DNA from: Prionace glauca
Taxonomy: Eukaryota > Chordata > Chondrichthyes > Carcharhiniformes > Carcharhinidae
Direction of reading: 5' to 3'
Length of the DNA stretch: 64,000 nt
Assembly (NCBI GenBank): GCA_037974335.1
Contig: CM075760.1
Location: forward strand, 2,458,859-2,522,858
Shown here: positions 19,454 to 32,331 of the stretch, in pieces
Layout: each line of letters begins with the position of its first letter
Numbering within the stretch: the first letter of the stretch is position 1
Position numbers and translations under genes: made by a program
The notes under the pieces: model-generated
Databases searched by the model: none
Told to the model about the DNA's origin: nothing
What the model saw: only the letters and a program-made list of their open reading frames with translations

Positions 19454-21794
19454 AGAATCGGCAAAGGTATTAGCCAAAACATAATTACTAAGATTTTCCA
19501 AATTGCTTCATGTTCTGTCTGCTTTACTGGCTATCTTTGCATGAATTGCTTCTTTGACACTGAAGATGCTTTTCGAAAGGGCAAACAGAGGTCTCAGTTC
19601 GATTGCAAATGTGTAAATAAAATATCCCACAGGAATGTGTTTTTGGCCATGTTCGTCCACTCAATATATCCATTTTTTAAAATCAACCCTGCTCCAAAAA
19701 TCCTTTACCTACCGTCAGACCGTGTCCTTTACCATGCAGCAAGCTCACTTTAAAAATGTCTCTTTGCAACTCTGATGATAAATTAAATCACTAAGGAGTT
19801 TTCCACTTCATATTTGCAATATCACTAAGACCCCTTATTTGCAATCCAAAAGCAGCCCGATTCACCAATATCTCTGCTCGCCTTGCATGGTCCCCTCATC
19901 TTTGTCTCCCTTACCTCTATATTTCATCATTTCAACATATTCCGATCTCCCACACAATAGCCACAGTAAATTTAAGGTGATGTCAGCGTCTAATGTCCAT
20001 ATCATAACACGCTTTAGCTCCCATTTTCCGACAACATCTGTAATTTCAATACTGTCATCCTTGTTTACAAGACCCTTTCATGCTTCAGATTTTTGTATCA
20101 CTGTAATCTCCACCAAACGCTCATCGATGATGTGCATGCCTCTAATTGTAGTCTCCAGTACACTCCCAGTTTTAATTACTCCACCATCTGTGGGTTACAA
20201 ACTGTTTACTTGTCTGCCGCACGACTTTGCTTTCCCATTTTAATATAGTTATTATAAGTTGCCTCTTTATCAGGACTTGCATAAATTGACCTAATATTTC
20301 CATACTTGCCCCAGTCCCATTCTTTCTTTCTTAAGGAACAAGTGGTAGTTGTTGCGACATCCGTTATATTGAACGTATTGGATAAATATTAGTTGTTTTA
20401 TGCAGTGGCGCTTTGGAGAGTGTTCCAGAAGGTGGGCGTGACACTGGAAAGCAAATGCATATTGTTAATAATTAGAAGATCAAAGTTATTTTTTAAATGG
20501 AACAATGAGCTAAAAAGTGACAGAAGTCATTCAATCAGTAACTTTGAGATGATAAACAAAAAAATATACTGGGAATGAAACCCAGAATAGAACTTTGTTC
20601 GGTGTTTGGAACGAGCAGAGGGATTAAGTGATATTGGGTCCGTTAATATGGCATGGAGATTGAGGCTTTAAATACTGCACAAGACATAACTTATAGTTTT
20701 ATTCATTCAAAGATTCACATGTGTCTGGGAAAACCAGTATTAATTGTCTATCCCTCGTCACACATGATAAATTGTCATGAGTTTCTTTCTGAGCAGGATG
20801 GCTCTGTTAGATAGAATTTAAGTGGAAATTACATTTTTGCGTTTTTGGGGCTTTTTTTAACAAGTGATTTCGGTTCGGAACAGTAGGTATTGTTCCATAA
20901 TGGAGAATATACCCTAAAAAGTATCATTTTTGACAATTGTGCATCTTCATGGTCAGCATTGCAAATTGTAGCATTTTATTACAGATTTATTCATTTCGTT
21001 TTTTTGAACTTGAAAGCTGTTATGGTGTTTTTTGAAATGACCTCTCTATTATTAGGCCAGCTGAAAAGAGTTTGTTCTGCACCGTAGTCAGACTGCTGTC
21101 ACTCAGTTCACCAGAGATTCTGCCAGAAACAGGCTAAATAGATACAAATAAACAAATAAGTGAACTGCTCAAATTCCTTCAAAAGACATTTGAGTCCGGG
21201 TCGATACAATAAGAATGTTTTAAAATATTGAAAAGGAGGAAAGAAAAAATGCGATTTTAATTGTTCGAAGGTGTCAGAGATACATTGTTAATTTTTTAAT
21301 AAGTTTAGAATAATTATCGAGTGAATTGTCTCCATTATTACAGTTGTGAATCTGTGAAATTTCCCCACATGTTTAATGTTTCGTTCATTAACCATGTCAA
21401 CACGCACAATAAGCCTGGGTTGTTTGGTGAATGGAAGGCGTGTGGAGTCGTCAGCAATCTTTGATCTCCCGAACAGAACTCAAGAAACAAAACTATTCTT
21501 AGGGGGTTAGGCGGGGTAAATTTTCAAAGGATATTTGCACTCGTGTGAGAGTAGAGGACCAAAGAACATAGTTGCAGGATAAAGTTATGATCACGGAAGA
21601 CGGAATTGGAGAAGAATTTCTTTTCTCAAAGGTTTGTGAATCTTTGTAATTCTTTACCCCAAGCTACAGAAATCTAACAGTTGAGCATTTTCAAGGCTCA
21701 GATTGGCAGGTTCTAAATAAAATGCGGGAATTAAGAGTGACAGAGATAAAACAGGACCGAGGATTGTGTGAGTAGTAAATCAGCTTTAATATTA
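19454..21794. other. Gene-poor AT-rich stretch
   Basis: About 2.3 kb. No exon, RNA gene or known repeat could be supported. Confidence 0.5.
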
Positions 21795-22630
21795 TTAAAT
21801 GACGGAGCATAGAACCATAGAAGCAGAGAAAATGACAGCTCAGAAACAGGCCTTTTGGCTCTTCTTGGCTGTGCCAAACCAATTTTTGCGTAGCCCCACT
21901 GACCTGCACTTGAACCATTTCCCTCCAAATCCCTCTCATCCATGAACCCGTCCAAGTTTTTCTTAAATATTAAAAGTGACCGCGCATTTACCACTTTCTC
22001 CTGCATTCCACACTCCCACCACTCTCTGCGTGAAGAAGCCGCCCCCACCCCCCCCCCAACCCTCACTTAATATTCCCTTTAAGTTTGTCTGCTTTCACCC
22101 GTAACCCATGCCCTCTGTTTTTTTTTCTCCCCTAGCCTCAGTGGAAAAAGCTTGCTTGCATTCATTCCATCTTTACCCATCAAAATCTGACACACCTCTC
22201 TCAAATCTCCCCTCATTCTTCAACGCTACAGGGAATAAAGTCCTAACCTATTCAATCTCTCTCTGTAACTCAACTTCTCAAGTCCTGGCAACATCCTCGT
22301 GAACACTCTCTGCACTATTTCAACCTTATTTACATCCTTCCTGCAACTAGGTGACAAAACTGTACACAACGCTCTAAATTCGGCCTCACCAATGCCTTAT
22401 ATAACCTCACCATAATCCTCCAACGTTTGTACTCTACACTCCGATTTATAAAGGCCAATGTACCAAAAGCACTCTTTCCGACCCTAACCACGTGTGACGT
22501 AACTTTTAGGGAATTCTGGACCTGTATTCCCAGATCCCTCTGTTCAACTGCATTCTTCAGAGTCCTGCCATTTAGCCTGTACGTTCTACTCTAATTTGTC
22601 CTTCCAAAGTGCAATACCTCACACATGACA
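21795..22630 (-). mobile_element. Old LINE 3' fragment (family F)
   Basis: On the minus strand it has the same layout as the CR1-like copies: a tail, then a region for the RFFxQRVV...FKxxLDGFMDERDL end, and further on the GALVRPxL-like and VHFG-like regions. Many stops interrupt it. It is clearly older than families A-C. Confidence 0.65.
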
Positions 22631-22984
22631 TGAAGAATTGAATGGTCTATTTCTGTTCTTATTTCTAATATTCTTAAGTTCATTGCCTCTGTCAGAAGTA
22701 AACATGTATTACCTCCTGACAAGTGCTGGGACATATTTTTGTTGGAATGCCCAAGTTGATATCACATTGAGAGCAGCGATGGGTACTTTGACAGCCTTCC
22801 ACTCTTGTTAACGATCAGTACACTGGGGAATTTTTCGGGTGAATTACTGGATCTAATTGAAATTTCTGGAAGGGTTGAAAGATATATTTCCTCTGTTATT
22901 CTGTTAACGTTGTTTTGGCACTCTAACTGTGATAATACGACTGACGTCAGGAGATCTTTGATCTTAATATCTATGGGTGTTAAA

Positions 22985-23620
22985 TCACAGTCTTGAAGCA
23001 CGTTATGATACAAGAGCAGAGGTAGGCAATTCAATCCCTGAAGCCTTTTCCGCCATTGCACAACATGCTGGTTAATCTCTTTGTGTTTGAAGTGCTACAT
23101 TCCTGTAACTTTTGGCTTCTTTCCGAACAATAATCTATCTACTTCTGCCTTGAACAGATTCAATGACCTGGCTTCCTTATCACTTCATTGCTGTCCCAAA
23201 AATCAGACTACTGATTTGAAAACGATGCCTCTTCAGTTATGGGTTCACCCATAAGACTCAGAATGTCATCTTTTCCACGTCTGATGCGTGAACGCTATTT
23301 CGAATCGTAAGTACTTCAACCAGGTCAAAGTCCACAATTCGAAATTCCACTGGAAACAAACATAGTATTTCGACATTACCCTCAGAAGAAAACCCACTCA
23401 TTCCAGGAATAAATTCAGCAGACCTATTCCAACCCATGTATATCCTTGTATAAATAAGGAGACGAAATCTGCTCACATTATCCAAAATGCAGTCTCACCA
23501 ATGCCTTGCATAACTGAAGCATAATATCTTTATTATTTATAAGTTCATATCCTCTCTTGTTAAATTATGCATTTGCTTTACTCTTCTTAATTAATAGGTT
23601 TTGGGGCTCATGCACAAAAT
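22985..23620 (-). mobile_element. Very degraded LINE fragment (family E type)
   Basis: The order of short matches follows the family E 3' region: GCCATTGCACAACATG-like, CTATCTACTTCTGCCTTGAA, then CCAATGCCTTGCATAACTGA. No frame survives. Confidence 0.5.
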
Positions 23621-24764
23621 AATTAGATCCCTCCGAAATTTGGAATTTTGCAGCAGTTCTTCGCATCAGTCATAGTTTTTTCTCCCTCACAATCTTATTC
23701 GTAAGGCAGCAGTGTAAAAATACCACAGGTAGCCGAATGTGAAATGGTAGAATTAAATCCTTTGGCACCTGATGCTTAGATGAAAAATCCAGGCCAATGT
23801 AAGGTCAGGTGAGCTTCATTATCCATAAACATGCTGCGTGACGAGAATTCAAATGTGCAGATTATTTTTTTTAATTGAGTGAAGTATTTTAATTGAGTGA
23901 AGTATTCGAAAATCGTAGCATGCATACCTAGTAAAGCCGACGTCCATAATTCTGCGTTGAATCGCATGCAAGTATAACTACCCTCCTGCATTTAACGCTC
24001 CATTATTCCAAATTCTATTATTTTTTCCTCTCAACGATGTCACATGTGTTGGCTGAGTTTACACAGACTCATTTTCCGTCAGATGTCGAGTGTCCAGGTT
24101 CCTCTGCTAAGCCTATGCGAGATATTACTAATCTCTTTGATTTTTTATGGATTATGCCAATAAGTAGAAATTATTTCTCGTTATGGGTTCACCCATAAGA
24201 CTCAGGATGTTATCTTTTCCACGTCTACTGTGTGAGTATTATTTCGAATGGTATATAATTCAGCAAGGTCAACAACAACTAAAATGCCTTAAGTAGAGAT
24301 TAGAGTGTCCCGCGATATTTACTGTAAGGGAATCTGCAGACGTTCCATAATCTTCCACGACTAAACTCAGAAAATAAGTTGCATAAGGAAGGATAGAGGA
24401 AGTTGGGATAAATGTTGGAGATTCAGATTCATAGAACCTTACAAATGGTAGTTGTGAGGTAGTCTGCACTGGTGTTTCAAATATCCACTATATGTATTCA
24501 TGACTTGGGCGACAGATTCCTAATTTTGCATATCAGTGTCCGAAGGGGAAATAAGCACGTGTCACAATAAGTGGTACAGGTGGGATCACAACTTTTCAAT
24601 GGTAAATATACGGTTTAAAAATGTGCATCCGACAGTACAGCAGTCGCAGATAAATTCGAGCGAGATTTTCACATGCATTTCCTGCAAGTACAGCAAATGT
24701 ATATACATTCTAAATGCTAAAGGATTATGATCGACAGAAGAAGAAATCCGTTTCCAACTACACA
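23621..24764. other. Stretch with a repeated block, otherwise nothing recognised
   Basis: A block at about 24179-24290 repeats 23234-23345; both contain TTATGGGTTCACCCATAAGA. A short tandem at 23872-23905 repeats TTTAATTGAGTGAAGTAT. No gene was seen. Confidence 0.6.
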
Positions 24765-25030
24765 TAGAAGCATAGAAAATAATTGCAGGAGTGAGCCATT
24801 CGAACTTTCGATCCTGCACTGTCTTTCAATGTAATCTTGGCCGATCATGCACCTTCGGTGGCCGACTCACGCTTTCCCTCCATATCCCTTGATCCCTTCA
24901 GCCGGAAGGGTCACGTCCAGTCCATCTTGAATATTTCTGACGAACTGACCCCAACAGCGTTCTGTGGTAGATAATTCCACAGGTTCATAATTCTGAATAA
25001 GAGTTATCTCCAATAATCTCCGATTGCAAC

Positions 25031-25756
25031 GGGATCTTGATCAATAAGGCCAATGGGCTGACGAATGGCAGATGGAATTTAATTTTGTTAAAAGTGAGGT
25101 GATGCATTTTGGTAGATTGAACCAGAGCAGAACTTACTCAGTTAATGGTAGGGCATTGGGTTGAGATACAGAACAAAGAGATTTAGCGTACAAGTTAATA
25201 GATTCTTGAAAGCGGTGTCACAGCTGGACAGGGTGTACAGTTCTGGTCACCCTATTAGAGAAAGAAAATTATTAAACTAGAAAGAGTGCAGAAAGACTTA
25301 CTGGGATGCTATCGGTTCTTGATGGTTTGCGTTGTAAGAAGAGGCTGGATAGACTGAGAGTTTTTTTTTCTGGAGAGTCGAAGGCAGAGGGGTGATCTGA
25401 TAGACGTCTATAAAATAATGAGGGGCACAGATCAACTAGATAGTCAACTTCTTTTCCCAAAGATAGGGGAGTCTAAAGTTAGAGGGCATAGGTTTAAGGT
25501 GAAAGGGGAAGCTTACAAAAGTGTCCAGAGGGGCTTTTTTTTACACAGAGGGTGATGAGTGTCTGGAACAAGCTGCCAGAGGTGATAGTAGAGGCGGGTA
25601 CAATTTTGTCTTTTAAAAATCATTTCGACCATTACATGGGTAAAATGGGAATGGGGGATACGGGCCAAACACGCACAATTGGGATTATTTAGGGGTTTAA
25701 AAAAATGGACGCCTGGACATGTTGGGTCAAACGGCCTGTTTCCATGCTGCAAAACT
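25031..25756 (+). mobile_element. LINE 3' fragment (family H) inserted in family G
   Basis: It reads on the plus strand, opposite to its host. Degraded coding matches include CAGATGGAATTTAA, GGTGATGCATTTTGGTAG, AGAGGGGTGATCTGATAGA and TGGAACAAGCTGCCAGAGGT. It ends with CGGCCTGTTTCCATGCTGCA. Confidence 0.75.
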
Positions 25757-27673
25757 CTATGAAAGATGTTCATCCTCATCTCAGTCCTGAATGCGATATC
25801 TTTTTTTCTGAGGCTGTGTTCCCTCATTCTGGACTCCCCAACATGGGAACATTCTTCCCGCATCTAGCCTGCCCAGTCCCATTTGATGTGATACGTTTCG
25901 ATTAGACCCCCTCTCATTCTTCTAAATTCCAGTGAGTAGAAGTCCAATTGATCCAGACTTTCTTCATATGTCAGTCCTACCACTGGGAGAATCGGTCTGG
26001 TGAACCTTTGCTGGACTCTCTTAATAGCAAGTATGTCCTTCCTCAGACCAGGAGATCGAAAATGCACACAGTACTCAAAATGTTGCCTACCCAAGGCTCT
26101 GTATAACTGCAGAAAGTCATCCCTACTCCTATACTCAAATTGTCTTGCTATGAAGGGCAGCATGCCATTAGCTTTCCTCACTGCCTGTTGTGCCTGCATG
26201 CAAACCTTCAGCGACTGTTCTACCATAAAACCCAGATTGTGTTGCACTTCCTTTTTTCCATTCAGAAAATAACCTTCCTTCCAGTTTTTGCCACCAGACT
26301 GAATAACCTCACTGTCATCCACATTATATTGCATTCACCCACTCACTCAGCCTGCCCAAGTCACCCTACAGCATCTTACCATCCTCCTCATAGCACACAT
26401 ATCGTCACCAAACTTGAATTATTCTGCAAGTTTGGAGATATTGCATTGAATTTCTTCGTCCAAATCATTAGTATATATTGTAAATAGTTGGGGTCCCAGC
26501 ACTGAACCATGTGGTGCATGAGTCAATATCTGCCATTCTGAAAAAAAAAGAGCTGTTTACTCCCACTCTCTGTTTTATGTCTGGCAACAAATTCTCTGTC
26601 CACATTACCCCCAATACCATGAGATTTGGTTTTGCTCACTAATCTCTTGTTTGGGATCTTGTCAATGTCGTTTGGAAATCCCAATGCATAACATCCACTG
26701 GTTCACCCTTGTACGCTCTACAAGTCACGACCTTAAAAAAAACGCACACACACTCAAGATTTGTCAAGTTCCATTTTCCTTTCGTGAGTCCACGCCGACT
26801 TGGAGGCAACCCATCACTGCTTTCCAAATCCTCAGCTGGTACATCCTTAATAACTGATGACAGAATTTTCCCCACTGCCAATGTCAGGCTAAATCACAAT
26901 TCCCCGTTTTCTCTCTCCCGACTCTTTGAAAAATTGAGGCTGCATTAACTACCCTTCAATCCATTCGAACTCTTCCAGAATCTATAGAATGCTGGAAAAT
27001 GATCACCAGTGCATTCACTATTTCTCGCGCCACGTCAATAAGTTCTCTGAGATTCAGAACATCAGGTCCTGGGATCTTTCGGGTTTCAATTCCAGGAAAT
27101 TCCAAAATACAATTCCCTGACGAATATCGATTTCCTTCAGCTCCTCCTTCATGCGAAACGCCATCTCCCTTAGTAGTTATGGAAGGTTTTTTGTGTCCTC
27201 CTCAATTAATACACCTGCAAAGTGTTTGTTCAGATGTTCTGTCATCTCTCTGTTGCCCATTGTGAATTCACTTGATTCTAATGCAGGAAACACCCTTTGT
27301 CTCCAGCAGCCTTTTTTTTTGGTCTTTGCATATCTATCGAAACTATTGCAGTCAGCTTTTATGTTTTCCACAAACATGCTCTCCTCTTGTATTTTCCCCT
27401 TCTGAATTAAACCGCTTGTCCTCGTCTGCTGAATATTTAAGTTCTCCCAATGGTCATGTTTGCTGTTTTGGCTGGCCAATTATTATGCCTCTCCTTTCAC
27501 TTTAAAGCTATCCCTGATTTCCCTTGTTATCCACTGTTGAACCACCTTCCCCGTTTTCCTTATACGCCAGAGAGGAATGTACAGTGGTTGAAGGTCATTC
27601 ATCTGTCATTAAAATCTCTGTTATTTCCTGCCCACTATTAACCCTTTCAGTATCCTTTGCAAGCTTAACCTAG

Positions 27674-28003
27674 CCGGCATGGTAGCACAGTGCTTCATAG
27701 CTCCAGTGATCTGGGTTTGATCGCCAACTTGGGTCACTGTCTGTGTGGAGTTTGCACATTCTCCTTGTGTCTGCGTGGGTTTCCTCTGGGTGCTCCGATT
27801 TCCTCCCACAGTCCAGAGATCTGCAGGTTAGGTTGGTTGGCCATGCTAAAATTGTCCTTTAGTGTTTTGAGATGTGTGGGTTAGAGGAGTTAGCGAGTAA
27901 ATGTGGGGATGTGGGGGTAGGGCCTCGTTGGATTGTGGTCGGTGCAAACTCGATGGGCTGAATGGCCTGTTTCTGTACTGTGGGGTTTCTATGATTCTAT
28001 GAA
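27674..28003 (+). mobile_element. tRNA-derived SINE inserted in the family G LINE
   Basis: A tRNA-like head (A-box region GGTAGCACAGTG, B-box-like GGGTTTGATCG) is followed by the body GTGTGGAGTTTGCACATTCT and the tail TGTACTGTGGGGTTTCTATG. It is about 330 bp and nearly complete. Confidence 0.85.
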
Positions 28004-28570
28004 TATGCAGGTTGAAGTCACACAATAACAACTGCTGTACCATTACTGCACGCATCACTACTACTGTTTGATGGCCTGTGTACAATTCCCACTAACGTTT
28101 TTTGTCCTTTGGTGTTCCACACGTCCACCCATTAGATTCAACATTGTCCAGGTGAATGCCCTTCCTAACTATTGCGTTAAGCTCCTCTTTAACCAGCAGC
28201 GCTACTCCACCCTCTTCCGTTCCGTCTACCTTTCCTGAATACTGAATACACCTGGATGTTGAGTTCCCATCATTCTTCACGCCGGAGTCAGGCCTGTCAT
28301 TGCTCTTCCATGATATCCGTTAATGACTGTCTGTACAGATAATTCTTCCACTTGATTACAAATGTTCCTCACATTACGGCAAAGAATCTCTAGGCCTTTT
28401 TTGGGTGATGCATTTAATGCCCTCTCAGAATTCGGACACAAGTGGCCCTTTGTAATTTTTGTCTTTGGTTTCCCTGTCTTCCACTTTTCCCCTTACTGCC
28501 TGCTGTTTCTGTCTCCACTTCCGTCTGACTTCCTACATCAGTTCCAATCCCCTTGCCAAATTAGTTTAAA

Positions 28571-29249
28571 GTCTCCCCAACATATTTGTATAATTGTTTT
28601 CAAAGGTACAACAATGAATCAGATAAAAAGCTAATTGAACGTTATTTCAATTAATATAATTACAAAGGGCGTCAAGATATTCGTTTCTTCGCCCAAAAGA
28701 TGAGTGTTGGCATTTACTCAGCACGGCGCTCTGAGGTGTTTAGCATTTCTCACTCAGTCTTATTAAGATATCCCTTGTCCTATTTAGCTCAACAGTTAGA
28801 ATTTGTTAAAACAAACCCAGACGTTCTACGCATTTATAGTGCTAAGGTGCAAGCTGTGTGCTGTCTCCATTTTTGTTTCTATTACTGGTTCGGTCAACGG
28901 AGCGCTGACCTCTGAGGGCATGTCTCCCTTCACATCATTTTTTTGGATGCTGCTGCACAGAGTTCCATGTTAACCCTTCATGTGCCAGAGCGCTAAACTA
29001 TACAGAGAGGCTAATGCCCACATTATATGATCTCAGTCCAAAAAAAATTGCTTGTAAACTGTTCACCCTCAATTCCCTTGCTGCTCTTTAACGGCAGCTA
29101 AAATATCCACCCTAATCTAATCGCGCAGATGCACGTGCTGAATTGTTGCCATTTTTTCTGGTTTCCAGAAAATGACAAATTGCATTTTAATAGGGAATGG
29201 AAACTACCTGTTAGTTGAAGTTTGCACATTGTCACATGGTAGAAAAATG
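28571..29249. other. No recognised feature
   Basis: About 0.7 kb with no gene or repeat that I can support. Confidence 0.5.
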
Positions 29250-29457
29250 GAGGCCGAGATTCTCCGGCCTCCGAAGGACGTGTTTCCCGCTGGCGGGAAG
29301 TAATCTGTTGTTTGCCAGCGGTGTGATTGTCAGGTCGCCACTATCAATGAGAATTCTCAATCACCCCAAACTGGCGGGAAACCCAAAGGCAGGGGGTCGC
29401 AGTCAGCGGGGCAGGAAAAACCCGCCAGCTTGAATGCGGCTGGGGAATTCTTGCCAA
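29250..29457. mobile_element. MITE-like fold-back element
   Basis: The ends are imperfect inverted repeats: GGCCGAGATTCTCCGGCC at the left, and GGCTGGGGAATTCTTGCC at the right, which read on the other strand is GGCAAGAATTCCCCAGCC. The interior is GC-rich with several CTGGCGGGAA motifs that can also pair. There is no coding sequence. A non-autonomous DNA transposon is likely but not proved. Confidence 0.5.
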
Positions 29458-30589
29458 AGTGTCGGGGAAGCAGAAAGAATCACTTTCATATCGTTGTGCC
29501 ACAGGTTATTAAGACAGTAAAGCAATGAATGTTTCAATTTGAGGTATATTAGTGAAAAGTCAGCAAATTATGATAAACCTGTAAATCAAATTGTTTAGTC
29601 CACCGTTAAATAATTGGATGTAGTTCTGTATGACACATTATAAAATAAATTCAAACTGAGGCATTGAAGATAATGCAGAAAATATGTTCAAGGATGATAT
29701 TGAAATGCTTCAATTTACAATCCAGCTAGCTGCTCACAGCCTGCTTCACCTCCGTCTCCATCATGGTGAGGTAATACCGGCCACTGAAGAAGGGAATGTT
29801 TCAGAGGCTGTACAGAGGAAATGTTTTCTTTGTAAGAAAGGACATAATTCGAGGCCACAAGTATAAAAAGGGTCAGCAAGAAGTCGAACTTGGACTTCGA
29901 ATGAAACTTATTCAGTCGAAGAGTTCTGAGAAGGCAACATTTGCTACCCCGAGTTTGAATTGAACTTTATATTGGTGTTTCAATGGAATCTGAACAGTGA
30001 AACCCTGCAAAAGGGTTAGAAGGTTGCATTGTTAGAAGTAGGAAGGAAGAATAAACCACAGTGAAGCAACAGAATGCCGCATCGACAGGTTAGAATTAAC
30101 ATCCTGCTTCGATGCCATAAAACTTGTGTTCGTTTTTTTTGCGAAAATCTCTACTGAATTAAAATTTTATTTATTAATCACTATATTCTCAATATTTTCC
30201 CGAACTTACGAATGATCTACAAATGGGAATGCATTCAAGAGAAATACCAGATTAATTATTCATATGATTAAATTTTGTCCGAAAAATAACAGCGCTCCAT
30301 TCATGCAGCACCTCTGACTAAAGTGACCAGATTTCCATTAATGTAGTGAACTTCACAGAGGAATTTCACAGGAAATTTAGCAGATCAAATTTGTGTTTGA
30401 AAAAAAGGAGAGACGTGAGACATGGCAGGAGAAAGATGGGTCAGTGATGTTTTAGGGCAAATGTTACTTGAAGACTGGAATTGTTGAAAGTCAGAAGATT
30501 TTTATTCGATTTACTTTGATTTATTATTGCCGCATGTATTTGCATTTAGTGGAAAGTTTTTTTTGCGTTGCAATACTGACAAAACATAC
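29458..30589. other. No recognised feature
   Basis: About 1.1 kb of AT-rich DNA without a supported gene or repeat. Confidence 0.5.
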
Positions 30590-30885
30590 GGTTCTTAGAG
30601 AAGGAAACGAGAGACAGTGCAGAATGTCATGTTACAGTCATAGTTAAGCTGAAGAGAAAGATCCACTTAATGCAAGGTCGGTCCATGAAGCAGGAAAGAA
30701 GCTTTTCTTGAGTCGGTTGATCTCAAGAGTTTTGTACCTTTTCCCCGACGGGTGAAGGTGGAAGAGAGAATGCCAGGGATGCGCTAAGTTCTTAATTATG
30801 CTGGCTGCTTTATCGAGGCAGCGGGAAATGTAGACAGTAATGGAGAAACATTCACATGACAGAATATCTGATAGGACAGAGACAA
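30590..30885 (-). mobile_element. LINE 3' end fragment (family P)
   Basis: On the minus strand it reads HPWHSLFHLHPSGKRYKTL and LKKSFFPAS, parallel to the copy at 5.4-5.9 kb. It is followed directly by a family A LINE. Confidence 0.65.
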
Positions 30886-31776
30886 TAGAACATAGAACAT
30901 AGAACATTACAGCGCAGAACAGGCCCTTCGGCCCACGATGTTGCGCCGACCAGTTACAAAACAATGACCCACTAGCCTAAACCAATCCCTTTTCGTCCAT
31001 AAACCTATCCACAGATCTCTTAAACGCCCCCAAACTAGGTGCATTTACAACTGCAGCTGGCAGGGCATTCCAGTCCCTCACCACCCTCTGGGTAAAGAAC
31101 CTACCCCTGACATCTGTCCTATAACTACCCCCCCCCCCTTAATTTAAAGTCGTGCCCCCTCGTGCTAGCTTTCTCCATCCTAGGAAAAAGGCTATCACTA
31201 TCTACCCTGTCTAAACCTCGAATCATCTTATATGTTTCAATGAGATCCCCTCTTAGCCGCCTTCTTTCCAGCGAAAACAACCCCAAATCCCTCAGTCTCT
31301 CCTCATAGGATCTCCCCTCCATTCCAGGCAACATCCTGGTAAACCTCCTCTGCACCCTCTCCAAAGCCTCTACATCCTTCCTGTAATGTGGGGACCAGAA
31401 CTGCACACAAAACTCCAAGTGTGGCCGCACCAGAGTTGTGTACAGATGCATCATGACGCTGCGACTCCTAAATTCAATCCCCCTACCAATAAACGCCAAG
31501 ACACCGTATGCCTTCTTAACAACCTTATCTACTTGATTCCCAACTTTCAGGGATCTATATACACGTACACCTAGATCCCTCTGCTCCTCCACACTATTCA
31601 AAGTCCTCCCGTTAGCCCTATACTCAACACATCTGTTATTCCTACCGAAATGAATTACCTCACACTTCTCCACATTAAACTCCATCCGCCACCTCACAGC
31701 CCAGCTCTGCAACCTTTCTAAGTCACCCTGCAAACTATGACACCCTTCCTCACAATCTACCACCACCTCCGACAAT
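30886..31776 (-). mobile_element. CR1-like LINE 3' half (family A)
   Basis: An open 218-codon frame covers the end of reverse transcriptase and the C-terminal tail, reading [34 protein letters not shown] and RRFTRMLPGMEGRSYEERL. The tail at 30886 is ATAGAAC repeats. It is 5' truncated, is close in sequence to the copies at 2.1 and 11.4 kb, and joins a Penelope-like fragment. Confidence 0.83.
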
Positions 31777-31799
31777 GGCATGTATTAGTCTACTATATT

Positions 31800-32331
31800 A
31801 ATTTGGCAATTTGGTGAGATTTTGCGAGCCCAGGCAAGTCATGGAGCTTCCAGATAGTGTGACATGAACCCAAGATTCTGGTTGAGGCCGTCCTCATGTG
31901 TGCGGAATTTGACTATGGGTTTCTGCTCAGCGACTCTGCGCTGTCCTGAAGGCCGCCTTGGAGAATGCTTCCCAGAAGATCAGCGGCCGAATGTCCGTGA
32001 CCGCTGAAGTGTTCCCCAACAAGGAGAGAACCGTCTTGCCTGGTGATTGTTGAGCAATGTTCATTCATCCGTTGTCGTAGCATCCTGCAGCGTATCAGGT
32101 AGACAACGTTGGCCGAGTTATAAGAGTATGTACCGTGTATCTGATGGATGGTGTTCTCACGTGAGATGATGGCATCCGTGTCGATGATCAGGCACATCTT
32201 GCCGAGATTGCTGTGGCAGGGTTGTGTAGTGTCGTGGTCCCTGTTCTCCTGAAGATTGGGTCGTAGCTTGCTGTGGGCAATTGTCTGTTTGAGGTTGCGT
32301 GGTTGTTTGAAGGCAAGAAGTGGGCTTCTTA
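31800..32331 (-). mobile_element. Penelope-like element, GIY-YIG nuclease part
   Basis: A 144-codon frame on the minus strand reads SANVVYLIRC, RQRMNEHCSTITRQDGSL, VGEHFSGHGHSAADL and ILQGGLQDSAES. This is the GIY-YIG endonuclease layout that ends Penelope-like proteins. Sequence after its stop codes for a displaced C-terminus resembling the piece at 9255-9400. The VVY strand is present, but the segment between C and LRQRM looks shortened. Reverse transcriptase is absent. Confidence 0.72.

Larger units (their letters stand above)
24765..28570 (-). mobile_element. Old long LINE (family G) broken by two later insertions
   Basis: Three pieces in one orientation follow the CR1 order from 3' to 5': tail (24765-25030), reverse transcriptase (25757-27670) and an endonuclease remnant (28003-28570) with GGVALLVKEELNAIV. 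Motif remnants include RKANGMLPFIA and YCVHFRSPGLRKDIL. It is heavily broken. A family H LINE separates the first two pieces, and a SINE separates the last two. Confidence 0.7.
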
